DNA of 64,000 bases from Paenibacillus sp. XY044 (GCF_002257645.1 NZ_NQMO01000006.1:1-64000), one strand, 5' to 3'; positions 50,836 through 59,578 are shown, counted from the stretch's first letter. A program made the numbers and translations. Notes: a model not told the origin generated them from the letters alone.

Positions 50836-51498
50836 TCATGCCTTAGGCATTTCGTTAAAGAAAGCGACATCCTCAATCGGCAATCTGACCGTCGGGTGTC
50901 CGGGTGTCGCCGCCTTACCGATGGCGATAAGCATAACAGGAGCGTATCTCTCCGGAATATCGAACGCTTCTACAAATTTAGCCTGGTCAAAGCCGCCCAT
51001 CGGGACCGTATCATAGCCCTTAGCGCGGGCGACGAGCATAAGCTGCATGGATACCAATCCACTATCAATAAATACCTTTCGGAGAACATTCTCTGGAGGC
51101 ATGCTCGCAAACATCCCTTGATAGCGTTCCACGAACGATTTTGCTGTCTCTTCAGGCATGTAACCCGCATCGACCGCCATTCCGTAAATTTTCTCGGCCA
51201 ATGTGTAGCCTTCCAAATCTCCGAGTACCGCAATGACAGCCGAAGCCTCAACCACTTGCTGCTGATCGAAGGCGATCGGAAGCAGTTTTTGCTTCAGCTC
51301 CTGCGAATCGATGACGAGAAACCGCCAAGGCTGAAGGTTGGCGCCTGAAGGAGCCAACGTAGCTTGCTGCAAGATTTCTTTCATTTCCTCTCGTGAGATT
51401 TTTACATCGGAATCATAGTAGCGGACGGACCGCCGATCTTGAATAACGTTAAAAAACGGTTGCTGCTCCACCGTTTGGGACGATTGTGCAACGGACAT
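50836..51498 (-). CDS. Nitroreductase-family protein
   Basis: A 220-residue FMN-dependent oxidoreductase. Typical sites are VIQDRRSVRYYDSDVKIS at the N-terminus, APSGANLQPWRFLVI, and AKGYDTVPMGGFD near the C-terminus. ATG 51498 is preceded by GAGGAGGAG at good spacing, so the longer open frame is rejected. It is divergent from an HxlR-type regulator, as is common for quinone- or nitro-stress genes such as the YodB/YodC pair in B. subtilis. Confidence 0.92.
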   Translation of the reverse strand: MSVAQSSQTVEQQPFFNVIQDRRSVRYYDSDVKISREEMKEILQQATLAPSGANLQPWRFLVIDSQELKQKLLPIAFDQQQVVEASAVIAVLGDLEGYTLAEKIYGMAVDAGYMPEETAKSFVERYQGMFASMPPENVLRKVFIDSGLVSMQLMLVARAKGYDTVPMGGFDQAKFVEAFDIPERYAPVMLIAIGKAATPGHPTVRLPIEDVAFFNEMPKA

Positions 51499-51552
51499 GC
51501 TTCTCTCCTCCTCATCATTACTGTGCTCCATGTAGGCACAATATGTTAAATA

Positions 51553-51582
51553 TAATGCAGTCGAACTATTAACTGAAGTTAA
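51553..51582 (-). promoter_or_regulatory. Nitroreductase promoter with palindromic operator
   Basis: On the minus strand TTCAGT and TATATT have a 17-base spacer. The palindrome TTAACTGAAGTTAA (51569-51582) covers the -35 box and is a likely HxlR-type operator. Confidence 0.6.
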
Positions 51583-51844
51583 ATAAATTACAGTTACAAG
51601 CTCACATTGCCTGCGGTCTTCGAATGCCAGACCTGATGGAACAATCTCATGCACTCTCTGTATGAAGCAATACCTCAAACGCTCCCTAAGCTTTATAAGA
51701 CTGTTCATCCTTAAACTGAATCATAGCAGTTAAATAAGTCCTACTGTTACTATAAATTATTAAATGTATAATCTAAAGTAGACACATTATTTTTATATAG
51801 CTTCATAAAATAGACTACCTATATTTTAGTCAGGAGTGATTTCT

Positions 51845-52216
51845 GTGGACGTAAGCAAAGAGGACGAACAATGCCTCATCTCTATTCGTGAAGCCTTGGA
51901 GGTTGTTCGCGGTAAATGGTCTATTTTGGTGCTTACCTTACTTAGTCTGGGTCCGCAACGATTTAATCAAATGCGCAGAAATTTAGACAATATCAGCATC
52001 AAATCTTTAACGGATGTCCTGCGACACTTGGAGCGGTATGAAGTCATCAATCGCCAGGTTTTCCCCACTTCACCTGTAACCGTGGAGTACTCGCTAACGG
52101 ATAAAGGAAAGGCGTACATTCCTGTGCTTCGCGAGTTGCGCATATGGGGTGAAAACTGGGGGGAACATCCGAAGCTCGTTGACGATAGTAAAACGTCGCT
52201 GCAGCATAAGCGTTAA
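51845..52216 (+). CDS. HxlR-family transcriptional regulator
   Basis: A 123-residue winged-helix regulator (LEVVRGKWSILVLTLLSLGPQRFNQ, SLTDVLRHLERYEVI, YSLTDKGKAY). A single cysteine near the N-terminus (C10 in EDEQCLISI) matches the position of the redox-sensing Cys in YodB-type members, so it may sense electrophiles or quinones. GTG 51845 stands eight bases after AGGAG. It is divergent from the nitroreductase gene it probably represses. Confidence 0.9.
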   Translation: MDVSKEDEQCLISIREALEVVRGKWSILVLTLLSLGPQRFNQMRRNLDNISIKSLTDVLRHLERYEVINRQVFPTSPVTVEYSLTDKGKAYIPVLRELRIWGENWGEHPKLVDDSKTSLQHKR

Positions 52217-52273
52217 GCCAGCACACCTGTAAATCCTAAGCCAGTCATGAGATCATAGGCATATCTTAAATCA

Positions 52274-52307
52274 AGAAGCACCCCGAATTTCTCTTCGAGG
52301 TGCTTTT
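52274..52307 (+). terminator. Terminator after the HxlR gene
   Basis: AAGCACC pairs with GGTGCTT, with inner GAA/TTC pairing, and is followed by TTTT. Confidence 0.75.
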
Positions 52308-52443
52308 AAGTTCCTGATGAAAGCTATGAATAAAGTCAATAATTTGATTAAAATACCCAGAGTCGTCTGACATTTTGTGTTAGGACAACTTTATTAGTTG
52401 GTTCAAACCCTATTGCAATACAGAAAAACTCTCCCTACTGGGC

Positions 52444-52486
52444 AAAACTGTTTCTCTAGACCCACTCAAATATCATTTTATATAAT
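52444..52486 (+). promoter_or_regulatory. Shared promoter motif before CDF gene 1
   Basis: A 22-base block containing GTTTCTCTAGACCCAC (block 52444-52465) is identical to 53541-53562 before the second CDF gene. In both places it ends exactly 15 bases before a -10-like box (TATAAT here). The usual -35 hexamer is missing, so it may bind an activator or an alternative sigma factor. Confidence 0.7.
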
Positions 52487-52518
52487 GGTCAGGAACTCTA
52501 AACCAGATAGGAGAGCTC

Positions 52519-53385
52519 GTGGTGGTGACAACCAAAAAGAAAAACAATGCCGAGTTTGGGGCCTGGCTGAGCATTATGGTGTACATTGCTTTATCTCTAC
52601 TAAAATTGGTCATTGGCTATTTTTCGAATTCTAAAGCTCTAATGGCGGACGGTTTGAATAATACGACGGATATCATTGCTTCGATCGCTGTGCTCGTTGG
52701 CTTGAAAATATCGAAAAAGCCGGCTGATGCAGATCACAGATACGGGCACTCTCGTGCGGAAACCGTAGCTTCTATGGTGGCCTCCTTTATTATGGCTGCC
52801 GTTGGTATCGAGGTTCTGATCAGTTCTGTTACTAAATTCATTCAGGGGGACTTTCAATCCCCCAGTGTGATTGCGGCTTGGGTAGGCCTTTTCTCGGCGG
52901 GAGTGATGTTTTGGGTTTTTCTGTACAATTCGCGCCTGGCCAAAAGAACGGGGAGTCATGCACTAAAGGCGGCTGCGGCAGATAATAAATCGGATGCGCT
53001 CGTAAGTTTGGGAACGGTCGTCGGCATTCTGGGCAGCATCTGGGGGCTTCCTTGGTTTGACTCATTAACCGCTGTCATTGTCGGACTTCTGATTTGCAAG
53101 ACCGCCTGGGATATTTTCTGGGAGGCCTCTCACATGTTAACGGATGGATTCGATGTAAAAGAGCTTGAAAAGTTTACGAACACAGTAAGCGTGATGGATG
53201 GTGTGGAAAAGGTTAAAGATATCAAGGCAAGGGTGCATGGAAACCAGATTTTCGTCGATCTTACGATCGTCGTGGATCAAGATATGAGTGTACTAGAGGG
53301 CCATGAAATTACGGAGACGATCGAGCAGGAACTCATGGAGAGACACCAGATTAATAACGTCCTGGTTCATATTGAACCTGACTAA
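52519..53385 (+). CDS. Cation diffusion facilitator family transporter 1
   Basis: A 288-residue membrane transporter exporting divalent metal ions in exchange for protons. Six membrane helices are expected. Metal-site motifs are ADGLNNTTDI (a variant with Asn in the first motif) and DNKSDALVS, plus the DHRYGHSRAE loop; the C-terminal cytosolic domain ends HIEPD. The metal (Zn, Mn, Fe or other) cannot be assigned safely. The start is one of three consecutive GTG codons (52519 or 52522 by spacing from AGGAG). Confidence 0.9.
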   Translation: MVVTTKKKNNAEFGAWLSIMVYIALSLLKLVIGYFSNSKALMADGLNNTTDIIASIAVLVGLKISKKPADADHRYGHSRAETVASMVASFIMAAVGIEVLISSVTKFIQGDFQSPSVIAAWVGLFSAGVMFWVFLYNSRLAKRTGSHALKAAAADNKSDALVSLGTVVGILGSIWGLPWFDSLTAVIVGLLICKTAWDIFWEASHMLTDGFDVKELEKFTNTVSVMDGVEKVKDIKARVHGNQIFVDLTIVVDQDMSVLEGHEITETIEQELMERHQINNVLVHIEPD

Positions 53386-53453
53386 GCCATGTACCTTGCC
53401 GATACATTTGCTGGATGTATATGTGGGACGGCCATTCAGACTCTTAAGATGAG

Positions 53454-53475
53454 CCTCCATTTTGGAGGTTTTTTG
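53454..53475 (+). terminator. Terminator after CDF gene 1
   Basis: CCTCC/GGAGG with an ATTTT loop followed by TTTTTT. Confidence 0.8.
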
Positions 53476-53540
53476 TTTTGTAAAAATGTTTTTCACCCGT
53501 ACAACTATTTATGCCAAGTCATATTTTTTAGAAACGGTCA

Positions 53541-53583
53541 AAAACTGTTTCTCTAGACCCACACGGTATTTGTACGCTACTAT
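53541..53583 (+). promoter_or_regulatory. Shared promoter motif before CDF gene 2
   Basis: The same 22-base block as at 52444-52465, again 15 bases before a -10-like box (TACTAT, 53578-53583). Confidence 0.7.
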
Positions 53584-53639
53584 TAAAACCTATCGTTTTT
53601 ACCATGGATACAACTGAATGTGTAAGGAGTTAAAGACGC

Positions 53640-54530
53640 GTGAACCGTGAAGACAAACAATCGACAATTGCCATTTGGATCAGCTTCATCAGTAATATTG
53701 TGTTAACCGCCATTAAACTCGGTGTTGGATTCTTGTCCAATAGTCCAGTACTCATTGCCGACGGCGTTCATAATGCAGGAGACGTCGTCGCCACAGGTGC
53801 AGCCCTCAGTTCCATGCGAATTTCCAAACAGCCCCCGGATGAGGATCATCCATATGGTCATGGCAAGGCTGAGGTGGTCGGAGCAGGGGTCGTGGCCATC
53901 ATTCTAGCGCTGGCGGCTCTATATATGGCCTATCATTCCGTTATGGTGCTGTTCGAACCCCCGCACAAAACAACCGTCGTCGCCTTGGCCGCAGCGGCTT
54001 TTTCTTTGGTATTGAAGCAAATTCTGTATGTTTATACGATGGCCATTGGAAAACGTCATCGAAGCAGCGGGCTCATTGCCACAGCTTATGACCATCTTGC
54101 GGATGTCTATGCTTCCATTGCAGCGGTCATCGGCATCGCATTGGGAATGATCGGCGATCATTATGATATCGCGATTCTCTCCTATGGAGATCCTATTGCC
54201 GGAATCGTTGTCGCTTATTTGGTTTTAAAGCTCGCTATTCATATGGGAAGATCCTCGGTAGATGTTCTGATGGAGAAAAACGTTGACTTGGAGAAAATGA
54301 ACGAGCTTACGGAGTTAGTCAAAACGGTTCCGGAAGTAAAGCGTTTAGACCGCCTTCGTGCGCGGGACCACGGCCATTATATTATTGTTGATATTAGAGT
54401 CGGGGTGGCGGCTGAGCTTAGTGTTCAGGAAGGGCATGATATTTCCAGAAATATTAAACAAACGATTATGGAGCATCACTCGGATGTCGGAGAAGTCATG
54501 GTTCATTTAAACCCTTGGTATGAAGAGTAG
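53640..54530 (+). CDS. Cation diffusion facilitator family transporter 2
   Basis: A 296-residue metal-ion exporter, paralogous to the one before it but clearly diverged. Motifs are ADGVHNAGDVVA (His/Asp type site) and YDHLADVYAS, the loop DEDHPYGHGKAE, and a C-terminal domain with DHGHYIIVDIRVGV. GTG 53640 follows AAGGAG by ten bases. The same upstream promoter motif suggests that both transporters answer to the same metal or stress signal. Confidence 0.9.
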   Translation: MNREDKQSTIAIWISFISNIVLTAIKLGVGFLSNSPVLIADGVHNAGDVVATGAALSSMRISKQPPDEDHPYGHGKAEVVGAGVVAIILALAALYMAYHSVMVLFEPPHKTTVVALAAAAFSLVLKQILYVYTMAIGKRHRSSGLIATAYDHLADVYASIAAVIGIALGMIGDHYDIAILSYGDPIAGIVVAYLVLKLAIHMGRSSVDVLMEKNVDLEKMNELTELVKTVPEVKRLDRLRARDHGHYIIVDIRVGVAAELSVQEGHDISRNIKQTIMEHHSDVGEVMVHLNPWYEE

Positions 54531-54566
54531 CCCTCAAACTTGCGCATGATGCTGAGCCTTCATATT

Positions 54567-55151
54567 CTATTCATTCCGCCTGTTCAGTTTTCGAATCAGC
54601 AGCATGCTCACTTCGACCCATAGCCAGCTATAGAAGAGTGAAAAGACAAAAATTAAAGCGGCTGTCTTGAAATCAATGGCGGGCGACACGGCCGGCCCAA
54701 GCACAGGGAATCGAAAGACGCTGAGCAGCAGCAGGATGCCGGAACATAATACAACCGCTCCAACCAGAACGGCTGCCAAACGTGTTTTCAAATAGAAGAG
54801 GGACAGCCCAATTCCAAGGGCTAATAATCCTGTCGTTAGCGGGAAAACAACCAGTTCGCTGGGTTGGATGAAAAGGAGAAGCAACAGCGTGAGCACATAA
54901 GCGAGCAATCCGGAACCGGCGGATAAGAGAGAGGATATGACAATGGGCGCTGTAGCAAAGGGACTGAACAAAAAACCTATGCCTGGCAGAATTCCGCCCA
55001 TGGCTTGAAGCAATGCGGCAATGGAAGATAGGAAGGCGACAGCAATCATTTTTCTTGTCGTAAATGTCCCTATACCTAACCGTGTGCGCGTTTCATCGAT
55101 CCCTGTACGTGAAGCGGATCCGACCCAGTAAATTTTGATCTTGCCCATCAT
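54567..55151 (-). CDS. Membrane protein, probable substrate-binding (S) subunit of an ECF transporter
   Basis: A 194-residue protein with about five membrane segments. It follows the T subunit gene by 19 bases and is last in a minus-strand operon with two ATPase subunits, the place where the S component is often found. I do not recognise the S family and cannot name the vitamin or metal. Start: two adjacent ATG codons (55151, 55148), with AAAGGTGG upstream. Confidence 0.6.
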   Translation of the reverse strand: MMGKIKIYWVGSASRTGIDETRTRLGIGTFTTRKMIAVAFLSSIAALLQAMGGILPGIGFLFSPFATAPIVISSLLSAGSGLLAYVLTLLLLLFIQPSELVVFPLTTGLLALGIGLSLFYLKTRLAAVLVGAVVLCSGILLLLSVFRFPVLGPAVSPAIDFKTAALIFVFSLFYSWLWVEVSMLLIRKLNRRNE

Positions 55152-55170
55152 CTTTGATATCTCGCCACCT

Positions 55171-55914
55171 TTAGATGAAAATACGGATCAGAACCAGCGT
55201 GAGCGCAAATCCAACGAGGACCCCGTCCCGCCAACCCAAACGTAAGGAATCCGCCTGGCGTTCAACTCCGGGAAAGCAGCGTGCTTCCATAGCAAACGCC
55301 AGTTGGTCCGCACGGCGGAAAACGGAATAAAACAAAGCCAAGAAAATGTTAAGGCGACGCTGGAGGGTGATGCGGAGACTGGTGCTGCCAGAACGGGCAT
55401 TTCTGATTTTGGCCAACTTAAACATCATGTCGATTTCTTCGATCAAAAGGGGCATAAATCGGAATGCCAACGAACACATGAGTACGAATTTTCGAACAGG
55501 AAACCGAAAGAAGCGGAGCGGTTGCAGGATCGCTGCTAACCCCTGCGTAAGCATTCTTGGAGAGGTCGTTAATGTGAACGTAGTTGTCGTCACGATCATT
55601 AATGCCAGTTGACAGGGAACGGCCATCGCTTGAGTTAAGCTAGGATTGATCAGCAGATGATACACAAATAACCCCAATAGCAGAGGCAGGAGTCCTTGAA
55701 GTCCAGCCCATAAATAGGCGATCGGAAGCCTGGAAAGCAAGAGGAGCACGAGGGAGGAAGCTGCAAGGATAAGGATATCTTGTAACCCCGCTGAATTGGC
55801 GACCAGGAAAAGATAGGTTGCAGAAAATATCAGTTTGGCGCGGGGATCAGCGCTATGAACAAAAGAGCGTGTATTCATGAATGAGCCGAAAGGCATCAGT
55901 CTAAGCCATTGCAC
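55171..55914 (-). CDS. ECF transporter transmembrane (T) subunit
   Basis: A 247-residue EcfT/CbiQ-family membrane protein. It begins with the typical VHSADPRAKLIFSATY, has about five membrane segments, and two coupling helices with degenerate Ala-Arg motifs (KIRNARSG and MEARCFPG) that dock on the two ATPases. It overlaps the preceding ATPase gene by 19 bases. Confidence 0.88.
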   Translation of the reverse strand: MQWLRLMPFGSFMNTRSFVHSADPRAKLIFSATYLFLVANSAGLQDILILAASSLVLLLLSRLPIAYLWAGLQGLLPLLLGLFVYHLLINPSLTQAMAVPCQLALMIVTTTTFTLTTSPRMLTQGLAAILQPLRFFRFPVRKFVLMCSLAFRFMPLLIEEIDMMFKLAKIRNARSGSTSLRITLQRRLNIFLALFYSVFRRADQLAFAMEARCFPGVERQADSLRLGWRDGVLVGFALTLVLIRIFI

Positions 55915-56783
55915 TCGTCTTGACTCCCTCCCACGCCCATCTCCCTGATGTATGACACCAACTGGTCCTCCTTATAAATGCTTCGCGTTCGATGTCCGGC
56001 AAATCTTTTCTCGAATAGATCCAAGAAACGAAGCAGGGGAGTTTTCACAAAGCCGATTTGTTCAAGCTCCAGCCAGTGCGAACGAATTTCAGAAGGATGG
56101 AGGTCTGCGTATAATCGGCCATGTTCCACAACAAGAATTCGATCGGAGTACTCCAGCGCTTCTTCAAGCCGATGTGTGATGTAGCAAACGGTCATGCGCT
56201 GTTTCAAATGGATCTGCTTGATGCAGGTGAGGATGTTAAGGCGCTCCAGGCTATCCAGGCCGGCCGTCGGCTCGTCGAGGATTAAGATGTTCGGCTCAGC
56301 GGCCAAAACACCGGCGAGAGCTGCCCGGCGTAATTCACCACCGCTGACTTGAAAAGGTGATGCATTCTTATACCGTTCACTGCACAAGCCAGCGTCCTCT
56401 AGATATTGATGTACCCTCTCTTTAACATCCTCATCTGTAAGCCCTAAATGCTCCAATCCGGCAGCAATATGGTTAAATACGGTATCCTCCGTGACTTGGT
56501 GCTCGGGATATTGCGGCAAATAGCCAAGGACCCTCCAAGCCCGGCGGCGGTTGGACTTTTTATTCATATCGTAAGGTCCGACCTGGACGTGACCCGAGGC
56601 AGCGTGGAGCAAACCGCAAATCAATTGCACCAATGCGGTCTTTCCACTTCCGTTCGCCCCCATAACGGCTACAAACTGGCCCGATGGGATGCTTAATGAG
56701 ATCCCCTCCAGAGCTGTCCTTGTATATGGAGTTTTCGGGGAATGAATGCCGGTTACATGTGCTAAATGAATATCCATCATCAC
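55896..56783 (-). CDS. ECF transporter ATP-binding subunit (EcfA2-like)
   Basis: A 295-residue ATPase. Walker A GANGSGKTALV, Q-loop LPQYPEHQVTEDTV, signature VSGGELRRAALAG, Walker B ILILDEPTAGLD and the switch ITHRLEEA are present. The C-terminal 80 residues are an extension. It overlaps the first ATPase gene by four bases. Confidence 0.9.
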   Translation of the reverse strand: MMMDIHLAHVTGIHSPKTPYTRTALEGISLSIPSGQFVAVMGANGSGKTALVQLICGLLHAASGHVQVGPYDMNKKSNRRRAWRVLGYLPQYPEHQVTEDTVFNHIAAGLEHLGLTDEDVKERVHQYLEDAGLCSERYKNASPFQVSGGELRRAALAGVLAAEPNILILDEPTAGLDSLERLNILTCIKQIHLKQRMTVCYITHRLEEALEYSDRILVVEHGRLYADLHPSEIRSHWLELEQIGFVKTPLLRFLDLFEKRFAGHRTRSIYKEDQLVSYIREMGVGGSQDECNGLD

Positions 56784-57571
56784 TCCACCGATTCAAGCCA
56801 TGACTCTATCCCCCAATTTGCCGCGATGTCGCGCATGCGAGTCCTAAAAGGAGGAAGAAGCCGGCAATCTTTAAAAATGGACGAATGCTTAACAGCCTCC
56901 AGCGGCGGGCCATCATAACGGATATCACCTTCATGCATCATGACAAGGCGATTACCATAAAACATGTCCTCCACCTCGTTCGTGACTACAATGATCGTGC
57001 AGCCTTTTTGATGGAGGTCGGTCATCAGCGCATACAGCTGTCGGGTGCTTATTGCATCAAGCATGGAGGCGGGTTCGTCGAACAGGATGATCCGGGGCCG
57101 CATGACAAGAACGCCGGCGATCGCCAACTTCTGCTTCTCTCCGCCGGACAGGAAATGGGGAGGAGAGTCCTGTTTATCAGGCAGCCCGAGTAAGCTCCAC
57201 ACTTCCCGGCACCGGGATGCGATTTCGTCACTAGGGAACCCTAAGTTATACAATCCAAATGACGTATCTTCCTCGACAGTGATCCCCACAATTTGGTTTT
57301 CGGCGTTTTGAAATACCATACCCACTTCTTTTCGAATATCGATGAATTTCTCGGGTTCACTTGCCGACATTCCGCAAACGATGACTTCTCCCTTAGTAGG
57401 CTGAAGGAGGCCGTTCATTAAACGAATGAATGACGATTTGCCCGAGCCGTTTGCACCGAGGATGGTCACCCAATCCCCTTCATCAATATGGATGTTAATT
57501 CCACGAAGTACCCAAGGCTGGTGTGAATCGTACCGCAGCCATACGTCCGTTAACGAAAGAACAGGCTTCAT
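56780..57571 (-). CDS. ECF transporter ATP-binding subunit (EcfA1-like)
   Basis: A 263-residue ATPase. Walker A GANGSGKSSFIR, Q-loop VFQNAENQIVGITVEED (typical of EcfA1), signature LSGGEKQKLAIAG and Walker B IILFDEPASMLD are present; the switch position reads TNEVEDM, with Asn where His is normal, so this site may be catalytically weak. ATG 57571 stands eight bases after a G-rich stretch; ATG 57586 is the alternative. It is the first gene of the operon. Confidence 0.88.
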   Translation of the reverse strand: MKPVLSLTDVWLRYDSHQPWVLRGINIHIDEGDWVTILGANGSGKSSFIRLMNGLLQPTKGEVIVCGMSASEPEKFIDIRKEVGMVFQNAENQIVGITVEEDTSFGLYNLGFPSDEIASRCREVWSLLGLPDKQDSPPHFLSGGEKQKLAIAGVLVMRPRIILFDEPASMLDAISTRQLYALMTDLHQKGCTIIVVTNEVEDMFYGNRLVMMHEGDIRYDGPPLEAVKHSSIFKDCRLLPPFRTRMRDIAANWGIESWLESVE

Positions 57572-57700
57572 TTCTGAGCCCCCCATTTTTGAAGACCATC
57601 GTTCATCATGTATATTCCGTTCCCGTTTTCCATAGAAGGGGAATTCCGGCACGACCCACCGCCATATTCTTTTCGGCCGCTCTTGAACACAAAACCCCGC

Positions 57701-57886
57701 TCATTGAGCGGGGTCCAACGCTTCCTCATCCTTATTCGTAGCTTCTTCCACCACGCCGTACCGCTCCAGCGCCTTCACCGAAGCCTCCAGCATGCGTCTC
57801 TTCACATCGTCTCCTTCAAGCACCCGCACCCGTTGCCGGTTTACTTTGAATGGACTCAAGCGTGGGCGTTCCAAGTAATGATCACT
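57701..57886 (-). pseudogene. Open gene fragment lacking a start
   Basis: On the minus strand the frame is open from 57886 to a stop at 57701 and reads like a natural protein end (YLERPRLSPFKVNRQRVRV, then KRRMLEASVKALERYGVVEE). A hairpin CCCCGCT/AGCGGGG with TTTTG follows, like a terminator. The family is not recognised. The N-terminal part is missing, cut at the tetR promoter region, so it is probably the tail of a gene lost when the tetR module arrived. Confidence 0.5.
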
Positions 57887-57918
57887 TTACACCATACCAT
57901 ACGGTATGGTATGTTGAA
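57885..57918 (+). promoter_or_regulatory. tetR promoter and 21 bp palindromic operator
   Basis: A perfect dyad, arms CATACCATAC and GTATGGTATG around one G (57893-57913), lies between TTTACA (57886-57891) and a TATGTT box. Autorepression by the TetR protein is expected. Confidence 0.8.
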
Positions 57919-57957
57919 ATCGATGTAGAGATCATGGTTTTTAAGGGAGTCGATAGG

Positions 57958-58485
57958 ATGTCAACAAAAATGAAACTGAAATGGCTGGAGGAGGGGTTTT
58001 CACTACTGGGAGAACAAGGTGCGGGCTTCTTAACGATTGATACACTCACAAGCCGCTTAGGAGTGACGAAAGGGTCATTCTACCATCACTTTAAGAACTG
58101 GCAAAACTATAAAGAAAACCTTCTCTCTTTATATGAAAATGAGAGAACGCTCAGGACCATAAATATTGCAGAACAACAACTTTCACCACTCGATAAGTTT
58201 GAACTCATCATGAAGACATCACTAGAACGAAGATACGAACTGGACGTGGCCATACGGGCTTGGGCCTTACTGGACCCGTTTGTTGCATCATACCAGCAGC
58301 GTATTGACGAAAAACGACTCGAATATCTCGAAGAGATTCTCTGGCAACACTGTCATGATCGTGAACGTTCTCGCGATATGGCTAGGCTATTTTACAGCCT
58401 CCATGTGGGAGGTCAACATCTCCTTCCGCCCGTCCAAGGTCAAGATCTAGAAAAACTCTACAGAGAGATACAGAAGCTCTTATGA
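57958..58485 (+). CDS. TetR-family transcriptional regulator
   Basis: A 175-residue repressor. The N-terminal helix-turn-helix (TIDTLTSRLGVTKGSFYHHFKNW) is typical, with the conserved FYHHF; the rest is the helical ligand domain. ATG 57958 follows AAGGGAG by eight bases. The stop overlaps the start of the next gene (ATGA), so regulator and membrane protein are coupled. It is likely to bind the palindrome upstream. Confidence 0.9.
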   Translation: MSTKMKLKWLEEGFSLLGEQGAGFLTIDTLTSRLGVTKGSFYHHFKNWQNYKENLLSLYENERTLRTINIAEQQLSPLDKFELIMKTSLERRYELDVAIRAWALLDPFVASYQQRIDEKRLEYLEEILWQHCHDRERSRDMARLFYSLHVGGQHLLPPVQGQDLEKLYREIQKLL

Positions 58486-58955
58486 CACTCACTCGTTCTA
58501 AAAGCTGGGTTGCGTACGCGACCAGTATCTGGATGGTCGTTTTTGCAGCGGCTCATATTTACTCGGCTCTCGGAGGATACTATGCGATTTCGAGCGATCC
58601 AGGCACTAACAACATCGATTCAGTAGAAGTAGCTGCCGACATTATCGTATCCATCATGTGTTTGGCAGGTGTTTTCGTTTCTCTCGCGGCTGTCCGGTCA
58701 TGGGGTATTTTGGTACCGCGGTGGATTGTGTTAATACCTGCTTGGGTTGGGTGTTTCCTGCTTGTCCTAAGAGGGGGAGCTGGGGGAATCGACCAGATGA
58801 TGAGAGTATCCGGGATCCTTCCTTATGGTTTCTTCGGAAGTTCGGGATCGGTTTATGTCATTTGGGCAGGTAGGTTTTTTGATGCCTATGTGATGATCGG
58901 GGCGATTCTTCTAGTAACAACAACCCGGATTTACCTGCGTAGGACGCGGAAATGA
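58482..58955 (+). CDS. DUF3995 membrane protein
   Basis: A 157-residue protein with four membrane helices (about 9-30, 50-72, 80-97, 132-150). Between helices lie SALGGYYAI and LRGGAGGIDQMM, typical of DUF3995. Function unknown. It is translationally coupled to the tetR gene and followed by a second, frameshifted member of the same family. Confidence 0.85.
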   Translation: MTLTRSKSWVAYATSIWMVVFAAAHIYSALGGYYAISSDPGTNNIDSVEVAADIIVSIMCLAGVFVSLAAVRSWGILVPRWIVLIPAWVGCFLLVLRGGAGGIDQMMRVSGILPYGFFGSSGSVYVIWAGRFFDAYVMIGAILLVTTTRIYLRRTRK

Positions 58956-59009
58956 AAGTAATAAATGAGGAGTTGTTTGTAAATATGGTTTACAGAAAGA
59001 GGGGCTGAA

Positions 59010-59578
59010 ATGTCTACAGCGCAATCAAAAAGAACTGGCCAGGTTATGCGTCATTTGTTTGGGTTTCTGTATTTATATTATTCCATATTTATTGGGCTTT
59101 TGGTGGGCGCTTTGGCCTTGGTGACGCATCGAGTCCAATTCCTCCTCTTCCCACGAGTCTTTCGGAATGGATTTATTTTTACGTTGTCATCATTATGTTT
59201 GCTGCCGGCACTATCGTTCCCCTTGCAACGATTCGATCTTGGAGGCGGTATTTTACTCGCCTGATGATAGTAATTGCATGTTGGATTGGATGCGTAGTAT
59301 TGATTCTGCGTGGAGGCGCAGGATTTGTCGACGATTTTTTTCGGTCAACGGGCCTTCTGCCAAATGGGATCACTGGACTGACGTATGAGCAAACATATGG
59401 AGATGAACATATATCAACGTATACGCTATGGTCAAGCCGGGCAATGGATGGGTACTTTATTCTTGGCGGCGTTCTCTATGGTTTGACTGCTTGGTTCTAT
59501 CAGAGCAGAATAGCCTCGTTGTTGAAGTCGAAAAAAAACCGACCTCATCATACGAACTCAACAAATGACGCCGGATAA
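59010..59578 (+). pseudogene. DUF3995 membrane protein with a frameshift
   Basis: ATG 59010, preceded by AGAGGGG, begins MSTAQSK, but the real family sequence continues in another frame (KNWPGYASFVW, then FHIYWAFGG, LATIRSWRR, LRGGAGFVDDFF) to 59578. That frame has no usual start codon before 59195. One more A in the AAAAA run at 59027-59031 would join the two parts into a protein of about 189 residues with four helices. It is a sequencing error, a recent mutation or a phase-variable tract. Confidence 0.8.

Noticed and set aside
59010..59264. 84-codon frame taken as a complete small membrane protein
   Set aside because: Only its first seven codons belong to the gene; the family sequence continues in another frame, so it is part of the frameshifted DUF3995 gene.
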